A stretch of DNA of 64,000 nt from the NCBI GenBank assembly GCA_019749805.1, contig JAIEPH010000002.1, positions 1-64,000 of the forward strand, given 5' to 3'. Both the position numbers and the translations under genes were made by a program. Below, piece after piece: positions 34,162 to 42,976 of this stretch. The notes beneath the pieces are model-generated. The model made no database searches. It saw only the letters and a program-made list of their open reading frames with translations, and was not told the origin of the DNA. Source of the DNA: Mycobacteriaceae bacterium (GTDB lineage: Bacteria > Actinomycetota > Actinomycetes > Mycobacteriales > Mycobacteriaceae). Each line of letters begins with the position of its first letter. The first letter of the stretch is position 1.

Positions 34162-37143
34162 CTACGGCTTTGGCGGCTCGATGTTGTCGACCGCTCGCTC
34201 CAAGCGGTCGAGAACCGTGCGCAGTTCGGCCAGCGCCTCGCGCAGGTCGGCCGCGGTCGTCGGGGCGTCGCCACCTGGGGTCGGGGCCGCAGGCGCCGGC
34301 GCAGGACGCGCATCGGGGCCCGGCGCTGCCGGGGGTTCCGGCGGTGTCGAGCCAGGCCGGCCGACGGTCGGTGGCGGTGCGCTGGCCGCATCACCACCGG
34401 GAGCCGTAGCAGCGCGGCCGGTACCCGGCCCGAACACCTGGTCTAGAGCTTCGGCAAGGGTCGGTGCGTAACCCACTCGAACGCCACCGGCCCCGGGCTC
34501 CCGGAAGCTGACCAAGACCCGCGAAAGTTGCGGGAACGTCGAGCTGTTCGGATTGGTCGAGATACGTTCGGTGTACAGCGGTTCCACGTATAGAACACCG
34601 CCGTCGGCTATGGGTAAGGTGAGCAGATTCCCATAGTGGATCCGGTTGGAGCGCTCCAACAGCGTGCGCTCGGATGCGACGCGGGTATCGGAGATCATCG
34701 AGTTCTGGATCTGCTGAGGCCCCTGGGTCAGGGTGTCTGTCGGCAGCTGTAGGACCGTGAGCTTGCCGTACTCCTCTGGGTCAGAATTCGCGGAGATGTA
34801 GGCAGAGAGGAACTCGCGGTTGTAGCCGACCATCGCGGTGGCCAGCCGAAAGGATGGCCGAGCGGTCTGCTGGTCACCGACCAGAACGTAGAACGGAGGT
34901 TGGGCCGCGTTGGCGTCGTCGGTCGGGTCGCTTGGCACCGACCAGAAAGCGTTGGTAGTGAAGAACTCTCGCGGTTCGTCGACGTGATACTTGGCTAGCA
35001 GGTCGCGCTGGACCTTGAAAAGGTCCTCGGGATAGCGAAAGTGTGCACGTAACTCGTCAGGGATCTCACTTTCGCTCTTGACACTTCCGGGGAAGGTTTT
35101 CATCCACGCCCGCAGGACGGGATCTTGAGTATCGAATTGGTATAGCGTCACCCGACCGTCATATGCATCGACGGTTGCTTTCACAGAGTTGCGGGCATAT
35201 GAAATCTGTTTGCCCGCCCGCGCAGTGCCCGTCGCGGTGTTGACCGCTCCCTCGAGCGAGTTCCGCTGTGCATAGGGGTAACTGTCCAGGGTGGTGTAAG
35301 CGTCGACGATCCAGACTACGCGGCCGCTGACTGCCGCGGGGTAGGCATTCGAGTCGATGGTCAGCCATGGCGCGACGCGCTGCACCCGCTCCTTGGGGTC
35401 CCGATGAAAAATGACCTTGGATCCGGATCCGATCGCTCTGGAGAAAAGTATGTTGTGCTCGGCGAACTTGAGCGAGAACACGCTGCGGTGGAACCAATCT
35501 CCGATGTTCACGCCACCCGAGCCGGTGTAGGTGTAGGTGGAGGTGTCGGTGTCGTATTCGCGCGGTGCAGCGCCCGGAGCACCACCGACGATCGCATAAT
35601 CGGGATCCGCCTGCGCGATGACTTCACCAAAGTAGATGCGTGGTTGCTCGACGGGGATGAGTTGTCGGCCCGGAGCCTGTGTTGCGATATCGCTCACCGC
35701 GTAGAGCGGGTACCCGCTGTCGCTCTCTGAGGCCTCAGCTGCGTCGCCGACCGCGGCGTTCACCCGGTTCGCCGGCGCCGCGACGAAGCCGTTGCCGTGG
35801 GTGTAGACGGTATGCCGATTGATCCAATCGGTTTGATTTCCGGTGAGGCTGTCGGGCGACAGCTCGCGAACTCCCACGATGTAGTCCTGCAGCTCATCGT
35901 CGATGCGATAGCGATCAATATCCAGCTGGTCGGGAAAACTGTAGAAGTTCTTCAGCTGCTGTTGTTGGGTGAAGGTGCGCGACAGGATGTTTGGGTCCAG
36001 CAGGCGCGCATTGGCGATCGTCGTCACGTCGGCAGGGACTTCGCGTGGAGCCTTGGTCCCCACGCCGGGATACGGGCGATATTCGACTCGGTCACCGTCG
36101 AGTCGGTAAGCCTGACGGGTGGCGTCGATATTTCGCTGGATGTACGGACGCTCGACGTCGGCGGCATTCGGGCGTACCGAGAATTGCTCCATGAGCAATG
36201 GCCAAGCACCACCGATGAGCAGCGACGACAGCACCAAAAGGGCCGCGGCCATCGCTGGAATCCGTATGTCGCGCAGGAATATCGCCCCGAAGAAGGCGGC
36301 GGCGCACAGCGCCGCAATCGCGAGCATGACAAGCTTGGCCGGCAATTGCGCGTGAATGTCGGTGTAGCCCGCGCCCGTGAAAGTCGGCTCCTTTCGTGAC
36401 CCGGTCAACAACTCGTACCGATCGAACCAATACGCGACCGCCTTGAGGAGGATCACGGTGCCTGCGATCACCGCGAGCTGAGTCCGGGCGGCCGGCGTCA
36501 GCGACCCTTTGCCGGACTTGAGGCTCAGACCGCCGAATAGGTAATGGGTAACGACGCTCGCCACCAAGGCCAGACAGGCGGCGACGAACAACCAGTCCAG
36601 CACCGAACGGTAGAGGGGCAGGTCGAACACGAAGAATCCGATGTCGTGTCCGAATTCTGGGTCGGACACGCCGAAGGAACCTCCGGACAAGAACAACTGG
36701 ACAGTGGACCAGCTGCCTTGAGCGATGAGACCGCATAGGGCGCCGATGGCACCGGCAACGCCCAAGCTGATTGTGCGGGGGCGAGCCATGACCGCGATGC
36801 GGTATTGCGCCAGCGGGTCGTTGCGCGGAGAGGTCGGCATGAACACCGGGCGTGACCGGTAGGCCAGTGTCACAGCCAGAATGACGACGCCGCCCACCAC
36901 GGCGGCCACTACCGCGAAGGTCGCCAATCGGGTCAAGAGCACTGTGAGCCAGACTTGGCGGTATCCCACCTCGCCGTACCACAGCCAGTCGACGTAGGCA
37001 TCCATCACCCGAGGTCCGAAGAGCAGCAGTACGAACATGGCGGCGCTCGCGATCAACGCCGCCCGAAAACGTTTGGAAAGCGGCGGTGCCTTTCCGGTCG
37101 GCGGGCGACCCGAGGGCGGCTCGTCGGCCGATAGCGTCCCCAT
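34162..37143 (-). CDS. UPF0182 (COG1615) large membrane protein
   Basis: A 993-residue protein. Seven predicted transmembrane helices lie in residues 20-330 (first at 25-45, with RVMDAYVDWLWYGEVGYRQVW after it). Residues 340-890 form a large domain presumed to lie outside. The tail (900-960) is proline/alanine rich and ends in a short helix. UPF0182 proteins are found across Actinobacteria and Cyanobacteria, with no known function. A strong GGAGGTGGAGGG site precedes the ATG. M. tuberculosis has such genes elsewhere, not at this locus. Confidence 0.9.
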   Translation of the reverse strand: MGTLSADEPPSGRPPTGKAPPLSKRFRAALIASAAMFVLLLFGPRVMDAYVDWLWYGEVGYRQVWLTVLLTRLATFAVVAAVVGGVVILAVTLAYRSRPVFMPTSPRNDPLAQYRIAVMARPRTISLGVAGAIGALCGLIAQGSWSTVQLFLSGGSFGVSDPEFGHDIGFFVFDLPLYRSVLDWLFVAACLALVASVVTHYLFGGLSLKSGKGSLTPAARTQLAVIAGTVILLKAVAYWFDRYELLTGSRKEPTFTGAGYTDIHAQLPAKLVMLAIAALCAAAFFGAIFLRDIRIPAMAAALLVLSSLLIGGAWPLLMEQFSVRPNAADVERPYIQRNIDATRQAYRLDGDRVEYRPYPGVGTKAPREVPADVTTIANARLLDPNILSRTFTQQQQLKNFYSFPDQLDIDRYRIDDELQDYIVGVRELSPDSLTGNQTDWINRHTVYTHGNGFVAAPANRVNAAVGDAAEASESDSGYPLYAVSDIATQAPGRQLIPVEQPRIYFGEVIAQADPDYAIVGGAPGAAPREYDTDTSTYTYTGSGGVNIGDWFHRSVFSLKFAEHNILFSRAIGSGSKVIFHRDPKERVQRVAPWLTIDSNAYPAAVSGRVVWIVDAYTTLDSYPYAQRNSLEGAVNTATGTARAGKQISYARNSVKATVDAYDGRVTLYQFDTQDPVLRAWMKTFPGSVKSESEIPDELRAHFRYPEDLFKVQRDLLAKYHVDEPREFFTTNAFWSVPSDPTDDANAAQPPFYVLVGDQQTARPSFRLATAMVGYNREFLSAYISANSDPEEYGKLTVLQLPTDTLTQGPQQIQNSMISDTRVASERTLLERSNRIHYGNLLTLPIADGGVLYVEPLYTERISTNPNSSTFPQLSRVLVSFREPGAGGVRVGYAPTLAEALDQVFGPGTGRAATAPGGDAASAPPPTVGRPGSTPPEPPAAPGPDARPAPAPAAPTPGGDAPTTAADLREALAELRTVLDRLERAVDNIEPPKP

Positions 37144-37383
37144 CTGCCCTCCACCTCCGTGAGGTCCACCGGGCGAACCCGCCTGCCGGTCATGCAGTTA
37201 TCGGGCCACAGGCCACACCGCGAAAGTTTTGACCGCGCATGCCGCCCGCGGTCGCCGGATCGCACGGTCGAATCCCGCAGGACCGCTACATCCATCGTGT
37301 GCTCGCGCGACAGCCGGGTTCAAGGCGTCCGATACGCATCGCTGGGGTGGTTCAAGTTGCCGGATTCCGGCAAACTATGGTCG

Positions 37384-38601
37384 TTACTCCGTCGCGGGTA
37401 GCGCGACGTCTGGCCAATCCAGTAGCCGTGCGCCCAGCACCGCGACCTCGAGCGTGAACCGGTCGGTCGGATTAGTGACGTCGCGGCCGGTAAGTTCCCG
37501 AATCCGGCTGAGGCGGTAAGTGACCGCTCGCACGCTCAGATACAGCCTGCGCGCCGCGGCGGCGGTGACTCCGCCGCTCGCGAAGTACGCCTCGAGGGTT
37601 GCCAGAAGAGGCTTGGCGCCGCCTCTTGTCTGAATCAAGGGGCTCAACACCGTGTCGACAAGGTCGATGATGGCTACGCGGTCCCGGAGTAGCACTTGAA
37701 AGACGAGAAGATCGGCAGTGTTGACGACGGAGGCAGCCAAGCCGAGCGAGTCCGCCAGTTCGATGGTCCCGCGTGCCTCTTCGTAGGACCGGATGACGCC
37801 GCCAGGGCCGGGGTGCGGGCGACCGACGCCCATCCGCCAGTGCGCGTTGTTCAGCGCCGCCTCGACTCGTTCGCCGAACATAGGGATCGCTTCGAGCGCG
37901 GCGGCGGATGCAATGCAGATCAGCAGGCCGTCCTTGGTGGTCACCAGGACATCACGGGCGCCAAATTCCTTGAGCAAGGTCGATTCGACGAGGCGAGTGA
38001 CGCTGTCGCCGTCGGCGAACGTAACGGCGGATCGCACCGCTGCCACGGCGAGTTGGCCTACGAGCCGAAGGCCAAAGCGTTCAGCCATTTCGGCGAGTCG
38101 CCCCAAATCGCTGCGCCCGGTCAGGAGATCGTCGATGAATTCTCGGCGCCGCGCCGCTTCTTCCCGGAGAACGACTCGTTGTGCCGCGTCGTAACCGTCG
38201 GTCAGCGCGACGATGGCGTCGTCGGCGGCCCGCAGGACGCTTTCGGCGCGCTCGCGTACTCGTGTGCCGCTTGCGCCCTGAACCGACGGCAGTTCTCGCC
38301 ATGTCAGCCAAGTGGCGCTGAGGTAGAGGTCGATCAGGTTCCGTAATGCGATGTTCTGCTCCGCCGCGGCGGCGCCGAGTAGTCGGCGCGAATCGACTTC
38401 GTCAGCAGTGAGCCGGCGTCCACTGTCACCGACCGCGAACAGCATCTCGACGTATCCGCTTACATCTGCGGCCTGAGCCGCTCCGGAGTCCGCAGCGGCT
38501 CGCTCGGCGATCGCAACCGAGTCGCTTCGCGGACGTCCCCGTTTAGTCAGCGCACACCTCCGGGGGATGATTCGTTGCCCGCTTACGGCAAGCTGTTCCA
38601 T
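37384..38601 (-). CDS. PucR-family transcriptional regulator
   Basis: A 405-residue regulator. The N-terminal half is helical (RsbRD-like N-terminal region), the middle (about 175-280) resembles the CdaR GGDEF-like domain, and the C-terminal PucR helix-turn-helix is clear: LLATLEAYFASGGVTAAAARR followed by VRAVTYRLSRIRELTG (about 335-375). The ligand is unknown. Start is uncertain: ATG at 38601 is used, but ATG 38664 is open and would overlap the pyruvyl transferase gene. It lies 31 bp after that gene and may regulate it. Confidence 0.8.
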   Translation of the reverse strand: MEQLAVSGQRIIPRRCALTKRGRPRSDSVAIAERAAADSGAAQAADVSGYVEMLFAVGDSGRRLTADEVDSRRLLGAAAAEQNIALRNLIDLYLSATWLTWRELPSVQGASGTRVRERAESVLRAADDAIVALTDGYDAAQRVVLREEAARRREFIDDLLTGRSDLGRLAEMAERFGLRLVGQLAVAAVRSAVTFADGDSVTRLVESTLLKEFGARDVLVTTKDGLLICIASAAALEAIPMFGERVEAALNNAHWRMGVGRPHPGPGGVIRSYEEARGTIELADSLGLAASVVNTADLLVFQVLLRDRVAIIDLVDTVLSPLIQTRGGAKPLLATLEAYFASGGVTAAAARRLYLSVRAVTYRLSRIRELTGRDVTNPTDRFTLEVAVLGARLLDWPDVALPATE

Positions 38602-38632
38602 CAGGCTAGCCGTCGTCGCCGTTGGTCCCCAT

Positions 38633-39895
38633 CTATCCGTGCCGTCCGAACAGTCGCAGCGCATCTGCGGCACGACGCACCGTGGAGTGTGCGGGCGGAT
38701 ACAGCCGATTCGCTTGCGCCGACTTCCTACGCTTCAAGAACAGCACCGTCTCTGGGCTGAAACCCCCGTCCCGCACCGGAGCGGCGGGCAGATTTGATGA
38801 GCTCGCCATCTGCCAGTGGGATCCCGCGTCGATGAGTGACTGATGCTTCGTTGGGTAGTAGTCCGAGCGGCCTGCCAAAGCCAGACCGCTCGCACCAACC
38901 GCCGCGGCCAGCAGGTGCGGGTGGAATCGAGTGCTTACCCAGACCTGCCCAGACCGAGCGGGCAGTCCGTCGTTCCAGACCGTCGTGAACGGCACGAAAA
39001 TGGCGCCGCGCAACTGATCTGCGACACGGTCGAACACGATGCGGTCTGCGCCAGGAATCCCTTCGACGACGGCGACTTCACCTCCGGTGAGTTTCCATTG
39101 AGCGATTAAATGGATCATCGCGCGGGCCAGTCCCTCGGTGCCTTCGCCCTCGGCGAAGTCCTCCATCAGGTCGGATTGCAAGCAGAACACCACAGCACGC
39201 CGGGCCGCTTCCGAGGTGGTGTCGTACACGCCGCCATCGTCGATGCCGAGCCAAGCGTCGTCGCATGTGAACGACTCGTGACCGCCCGATCCCGTGATTG
39301 CTTCAAAGGACGGGCCATCGCGCACGTCGAACAGGTCGAATTGCGCCTGAAGTTCTCGCAGCAGCGAAAGGCGGTCGTGTTCGCCGACAGGGACCAGTCC
39401 CTGGCCGGTGGCAAAGGCGCGGCCCCCCGACTGCTCCGCGGCGGACGCTGCGGCAGCCAGCAGGGCCATGTGATGCGACCAAACAGCGTTTACATAGCCG
39501 CCGCCGACCAGGTGGATCGTGTTCGCGCGGGCCAGCAGATCGATACCGGTGGCGATTTTCGGCATCCGGCCCGGGTCACCGACGATGTCCCGGGCGAGGC
39601 CCGCAGCCTCAACTGGCGGAAGATCTGCGACGTGAAAGCAAATGCGCCAAATCGTATCCACGAATGTCAGGTGCGGATGGCAGTGACGCAGCAGGAGCGC
39701 GGACTGACCTGGGGTATGGCAGTCGACGACAACCTCGGCGTCAGGTCGGACTCTGGCGAGGTACCGCAGCCAAGCACGCAGGATGAACTCGTCGCCGTAG
39801 TTCGGATTGCCGCTGGGTGCAACGAGATAGATTGTCTCGCAGTCGGTTCGTCTGCGCGCTGGTATCCAACCTTGTGGGGATTCGGCTGCGCGCAC
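38633..39895 (-). CDS. Polysaccharide pyruvyl transferase family protein
   Basis: A 420-residue enzyme expected to transfer pyruvate from PEP to sugars of an envelope glycan. Conserved features are APSGNPNYGDEFILRAWLRYL (first strand and helix, about 26-46), HLVGGGYVNAVW (about 127-138), and STRFHPHLLAAAVGASGLAL (about 319-338). I set the start at the GTG at 39895, which has an AGGAAGG site; the frame runs 88 codons further but through the leader element. Copy B of the 17-bp element lies about 64 bp upstream. Confidence 0.8.
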   Translation of the reverse strand: MRAAESPQGWIPARRRTDCETIYLVAPSGNPNYGDEFILRAWLRYLARVRPDAEVVVDCHTPGQSALLLRHCHPHLTFVDTIWRICFHVADLPPVEAAGLARDIVGDPGRMPKIATGIDLLARANTIHLVGGGYVNAVWSHHMALLAAAASAAEQSGGRAFATGQGLVPVGEHDRLSLLRELQAQFDLFDVRDGPSFEAITGSGGHESFTCDDAWLGIDDGGVYDTTSEAARRAVVFCLQSDLMEDFAEGEGTEGLARAMIHLIAQWKLTGGEVAVVEGIPGADRIVFDRVADQLRGAIFVPFTTVWNDGLPARSGQVWVSTRFHPHLLAAAVGASGLALAGRSDYYPTKHQSLIDAGSHWQMASSSNLPAAPVRDGGFSPETVLFLKRRKSAQANRLYPPAHSTVRRAADALRLFGRHG

Positions 39896-40216
39896 GTTTG
39901 GCCTTCCTGATCGACAACACGGACTGTCGTAACGATTCAGGCTTACGACAGACCGATGCCGACCAGACTTCCCGGCGCGCCGAGCATTGATGCTAGAGCA
40001 TTGCGCCACCATCCGGCGGCTAAGGCGATTTCGACGCCAACGTTCGTCCAAATGGGTTGGACAAAGTAGCCGACACTGATGAGAGTCGCGGTGAAACAAA
40101 GCGTTTCCTCGACCGCGGGACATACGGCGCGGTAACGCAAAGGTGTCACTGGAACACACTGGGCGGCCTGCGGCTGCGGAACGAGGAGCTCGAAGGCGCC
40201 TGGCAACCCAAACGTG
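39896..40216. other. Non-coding gap with leader region of the pyruvyl transferase gene
   Basis: This 321-bp gap holds the ribosome site (39900-39908), the leader and the copy B element with its -10 box (39959-39995). Nothing else is recognised between 40000 and 40216. The minus strand has an 87-codon open frame (39943-40206), but it has no ribosome site and runs through the promoter, so I do not call it a gene. The permease gene of ABC exporter 2 ends at 40217. Confidence 0.6.
39959..39995 (-). promoter_or_regulatory. Copy B of the recurring 17-bp leader element, with -10 box
   Basis: On the minus strand TAGCAT (39990-39995) is followed after 14 nt by CCGGGAAGTCTGGTCGG (39959-39975), 63 bp before the start of the pyruvyl transferase gene. 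Confidence 0.65.
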
Positions 40217-41848
40217 TCATGATGTCAAGTCTCGACGACCGTAGCCAGCGACTCCGATAACGCCGAGCGCCGCACTGGTGACCAGCATTGCCAAAAGTGC
40301 CGCCCAGCCGGGCGCAACCGACGGCACGGCCGCCACATGAACAAACGGCGACATGTTCAGCACCCATGCCGGAGCATGCATGCTGTCGGCGACGACGTTG
40401 AGCAGGAAGCCACCGACCACCGGTAGCGCGCCGACAGCACCCACCGTCGAGGGAAGCCAGCCGACTGCAAAGGCCGCTGCACCGAGCGCCAGCCAGGCGA
40501 TCGGGGCGGTGTTGAGGGCGCCCGCCAGGGCATCGCCGAGCGCGAGTGGCGCGCCGGTGAGTGCCGCGCCGGCCCACATGGCCGCCGCTGCCGCCGCGTG
40601 TAATGCGACGAGTCCGACTGCTGCAAGGGCGATCTCGGTTCCCAAGAGACGTTCCCGGGGCGCCGGTGAGGCGAAGAGCATGGTCCACCGGCGCGCCCGC
40701 TCGTCACCTACGAATGACGTGAGCCGGGTTACGCAGTACAACCCGGTCGCAATGGTCATCAGGCTGAACAAGGCGGCAGCGAAACCCTTCGCCGAGTTCA
40801 GACCCGCGAAACCCGCAGCGGCGGCCAGTTCCGCGAACCGAGGATTCTGCTCGAAGAAGTCGAGTATGGAAGCGATCACTGCGCCGATGATCAGGAAGTA
40901 GGCGCCAATGCCCGCGGCCCACGCGACCGTGGGACGCAGGGCACGGCGCGCAGCGAAACTCGTGATCGAGCCCAGCAGGCTGGTGCGCGGTGGGCGCCGT
41001 GTCGAGAGTGTCAACAGGCCGGTACCGAGGTCGCGGCGGTTCGCTGCCGCTGTGGCGCCGACCACGAACACGACTGGGTAGCACGCCAACACCAGCAACG
41101 GGGCGATCCGGTTGTCGGCGTAGGGCGCCACGCGCGCGACGAGACCGAACGGGCTGAGCCAGGCGGACCATGCCAATGCCGTGACTCCGTCGGAGAGCAT
41201 TCGAACCAGCAATGAACCACCGAGAAGCCCCACTGCGAGTCCGACTGCGGCCGGTCGGCTCGGCATCACCTGAGCCGCCACCAACCCGACGGTGGCGAAT
41301 GTCAGCGTCACACCGAGAACGCACCCCGCATAGAGGATGGCGCCGAAAGCGTCGGTGCCGGCGGCCATCATCCCGAGGAGGACCCCCGCACTGATGATCG
41401 CGGCCGAACCGGTCAGCGTGAACAGGCAGCGACGCACTACCTCTACGGTCCGGATCGGGCCCGAAAGCAGAAGATCCCAGTGACCGGCGTCTTCCTCGCC
41501 CCGGGTGATTCGGACGGCGGCGAGCATGATCCACACGCCGGCGAGCACGAGCACCGGCGTGCCGGTCCGCCACACCGTGAACCCGCCCGGATCGTCCAGC
41601 GCGAGCGGTGTCCCGAAAAGAACTCGTATGGCGGGGTTTTCGGCCAGCGCACGCAGAGCGCTCTGGCTCAACTCACCGCGGAAGGTGGACTGGTACTGGG
41701 TGGCGACCAGCGTCGACATCCCCGCGCACACTGCGGCGACGAGCAGCGTGCCACGTCGCACTTGTCGGACGGTGAGCCGGGTGACAGCTCGTCCGGCAGG
41801 CACGCGCCGGGCGAGCGTGTGGCGTGCGGCGAGGGTTGCAGCCATCAC
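40217..41848 (-). CDS. ABC exporter permease (Rv1217c/tetronasin-type)
   Basis: A 543-residue membrane protein with about 12 predicted helices in two halves (20-270 and 295-540), that is, a fused pair of ABC-2 permease domains. This layout matches the tetronasin/multidrug exporter permeases such as Rv1217c. It overlaps the ATPase gene by 4 bp (TGATG region), so the two are co-translated. GTG at 41848 or ATG at 41845 may be the start. Confidence 0.85.
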   Translation of the reverse strand: MMAATLAARHTLARRVPAGRAVTRLTVRQVRRGTLLVAAVCAGMSTLVATQYQSTFRGELSQSALRALAENPAIRVLFGTPLALDDPGGFTVWRTGTPVLVLAGVWIMLAAVRITRGEEDAGHWDLLLSGPIRTVEVVRRCLFTLTGSAAIISAGVLLGMMAAGTDAFGAILYAGCVLGVTLTFATVGLVAAQVMPSRPAAVGLAVGLLGGSLLVRMLSDGVTALAWSAWLSPFGLVARVAPYADNRIAPLLVLACYPVVFVVGATAAANRRDLGTGLLTLSTRRPPRTSLLGSITSFAARRALRPTVAWAAGIGAYFLIIGAVIASILDFFEQNPRFAELAAAAGFAGLNSAKGFAAALFSLMTIATGLYCVTRLTSFVGDERARRWTMLFASPAPRERLLGTEIALAAVGLVALHAAAAAAMWAGAALTGAPLALGDALAGALNTAPIAWLALGAAAFAVGWLPSTVGAVGALPVVGGFLLNVVADSMHAPAWVLNMSPFVHVAAVPSVAPGWAALLAMLVTSAALGVIGVAGYGRRDLTS

Positions 41849-42765
41849 GACGCCTTGCCGTAATAGTCGAGGAAGATCTCTTCCAGCGTCGGCTCGTGCA
41901 TCGCGACTGTGGTGACGTCGACCGCGGCGAGCGCTCGTAGCGCCGGGGTGGGTGAGCCTGACACGTTGAAGCGCAAGTGTTTTTCTCCGAGTCGCTCGAG
42001 GTCGGTGACGCCGGGCACGTCCGTCAGTCTCGGCTCGGCGTCGCGGTAGGTCACTTCGATGCGGGTTCGGCGCAGCCGACGCAACTCGCCGATCGTGTCG
42101 ATCTCGACGAGCCGTCCCGCTCGCAAGATGGCGACCCTGTCGCAGAGCGCTTCGACTTCGGCCAGTTGGTGCGAACTCAGGAACACCGTTTGGCCACGTT
42201 CGCGCGCCTCGAGGACACAGCGCCGAAACTCAAGCTCCATCAAGGGATCGAGGCCGCTGGTCGGTTCGTCCAGCACCAACAGCGGGGCCCGGGTGGCGAA
42301 GGCGGACACGATCGCGACCTTCTGCCGGTTCCCGCTGGAATAGTTCTCAGCCCGCAGGTCCAAGTCCAAGGCGAAGCGTGCCACCAGTTCAGCTCTGTAG
42401 TCGAGGTCGACTCCGGGTCCCACGTTGCCGGTCACCTCGAGGATCTCCGCGCCGGTCATCGTCGGCCACAAGGCGACGTCGGCAGGAACGTACGCGAGGT
42501 GGCGGTGGGCACGACGGACGTCGTCGGCGCGGCAATCGAAGATCATGGCGGTGCCGGCGGTGGGCCGGATCAGTCCGAGCAGCATGCGGATTGTGGTGGA
42601 CTTGCCCGCGCCGTTCGGGCCGAGGAAGCCGAACACTTCACCTCGCGTGACGGTCAGGCTCAAGTCGTCGACAGCAACGAGTGACCCGAACCGCTTGGTC
42701 AGCCCGTCGGTCCGGACAGCGTGATCGGAATTCGCGCGTGCAGGCGCGGATGACATGGCAGGCAT
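41845..42765 (-). CDS. ABC exporter ATP-binding protein (Rv1218c-type)
   Basis: A 306-residue ATPase with Walker A GPNGAGKST (49-57), Walker B LLVLDEPTSGLD (about 160-171) and the FLSSHQ switch. The signature reads YSSGNRQK, an unusual form of LSGGQ. The C-terminal 85 residues are the extra domain typical of drug-export ATPases. With the fused permease it forms a two-component efflux pump of the Rv1218c-Rv1217c type. The TetR regulator found with that pair in M. tuberculosis is not here. AAAGG precedes the ATG; copy C of the element lies upstream. Confidence 0.87.
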   Translation of the reverse strand: MPAMSSAPARANSDHAVRTDGLTKRFGSLVAVDDLSLTVTRGEVFGFLGPNGAGKSTTIRMLLGLIRPTAGTAMIFDCRADDVRRAHRHLAYVPADVALWPTMTGAEILEVTGNVGPGVDLDYRAELVARFALDLDLRAENYSSGNRQKVAIVSAFATRAPLLVLDEPTSGLDPLMELEFRRCVLEARERGQTVFLSSHQLAEVEALCDRVAILRAGRLVEIDTIGELRRLRRTRIEVTYRDAEPRLTDVPGVTDLERLGEKHLRFNVSGSPTPALRALAAVDVTTVAMHEPTLEEIFLDYYGKAS

Positions 42766-42797
42766 CTCGGGGCCTTTCAGGGTCGGTCTACTGACAG

Positions 42798-42834
42798 CCG
42801 ACCAGGCTTCCCGGCACTCCTGGCGAGGAATCTA
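42798..42834 (-). promoter_or_regulatory. Copy C of the recurring 17-bp leader element, with -10 box
   Basis: On the minus strand TAGATT (42829-42834) is followed after 14 nt by CCGGGAAGCCTGGTCGG (42798-42814), 32 bp before the ABC ATPase start. It is the only copy with C rather than T at the centre. Copy D faces away from it 59 bp to the right. Confidence 0.65.
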
Positions 42835-42893
42835 CTCGCGCGGATCGTTCAGCACCAGGTTGTCTTCGCCACGACGCTATTGGGCGAATGGCA

Positions 42894-42930
42894 TAGGGTG
42901 ATCCACAGGTGTGCCGGGAAGTCTGGTCGG
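42894..42930 (+). promoter_or_regulatory. Copy D of the recurring 17-bp leader element, with -10 box
   Basis: TAGGGT (42894-42899) is followed after 14 nt by CCGGGAAGTCTGGTCGG (42914-42930), 42 bp before the nhaA start. Copies C and D form a divergent pair in the 207-bp gap between ABC exporter 2 and nhaA. Confidence 0.65.
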
Positions 42931-42976
42931 CGATTCCTTCAGCGACCGGCGACTACCGATTAGGGCGAATAGTTGA
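42911..42976 (+). other. Possible short upstream ORF before nhaA
   Basis: A 21-codon frame begins with GTG at the left edge of copy D and ends with a TGA that overlaps the nhaA TTG start (TTGA). This could couple nhaA translation to the leader. Copy A has no such frame, so it is not a fixed part of the element. Confidence 0.3.

Noticed and set aside
37255..37350. tRNA-like T-loop sequences (GTCGAATCC and GGTTCAAG)
   Set aside because: No matching acceptor, D or anticodon stems can be drawn around them.
39943..40206. An 87-codon minus-strand frame in the gap before the pyruvyl transferase gene
   Set aside because: No ribosome site, no recognised family, and it runs through the predicted promoter and element.
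39943..42976. A conserved peptide PGSLVG encoded in one frame of the 17-bp element, suggesting a family of leader peptides
   Set aside because: Copy A has no start codon before the element, and in copy B the ATG at 39987 would lie upstream of the predicted transcript start. The frames end at different points. A DNA or RNA element explains all four copies better.
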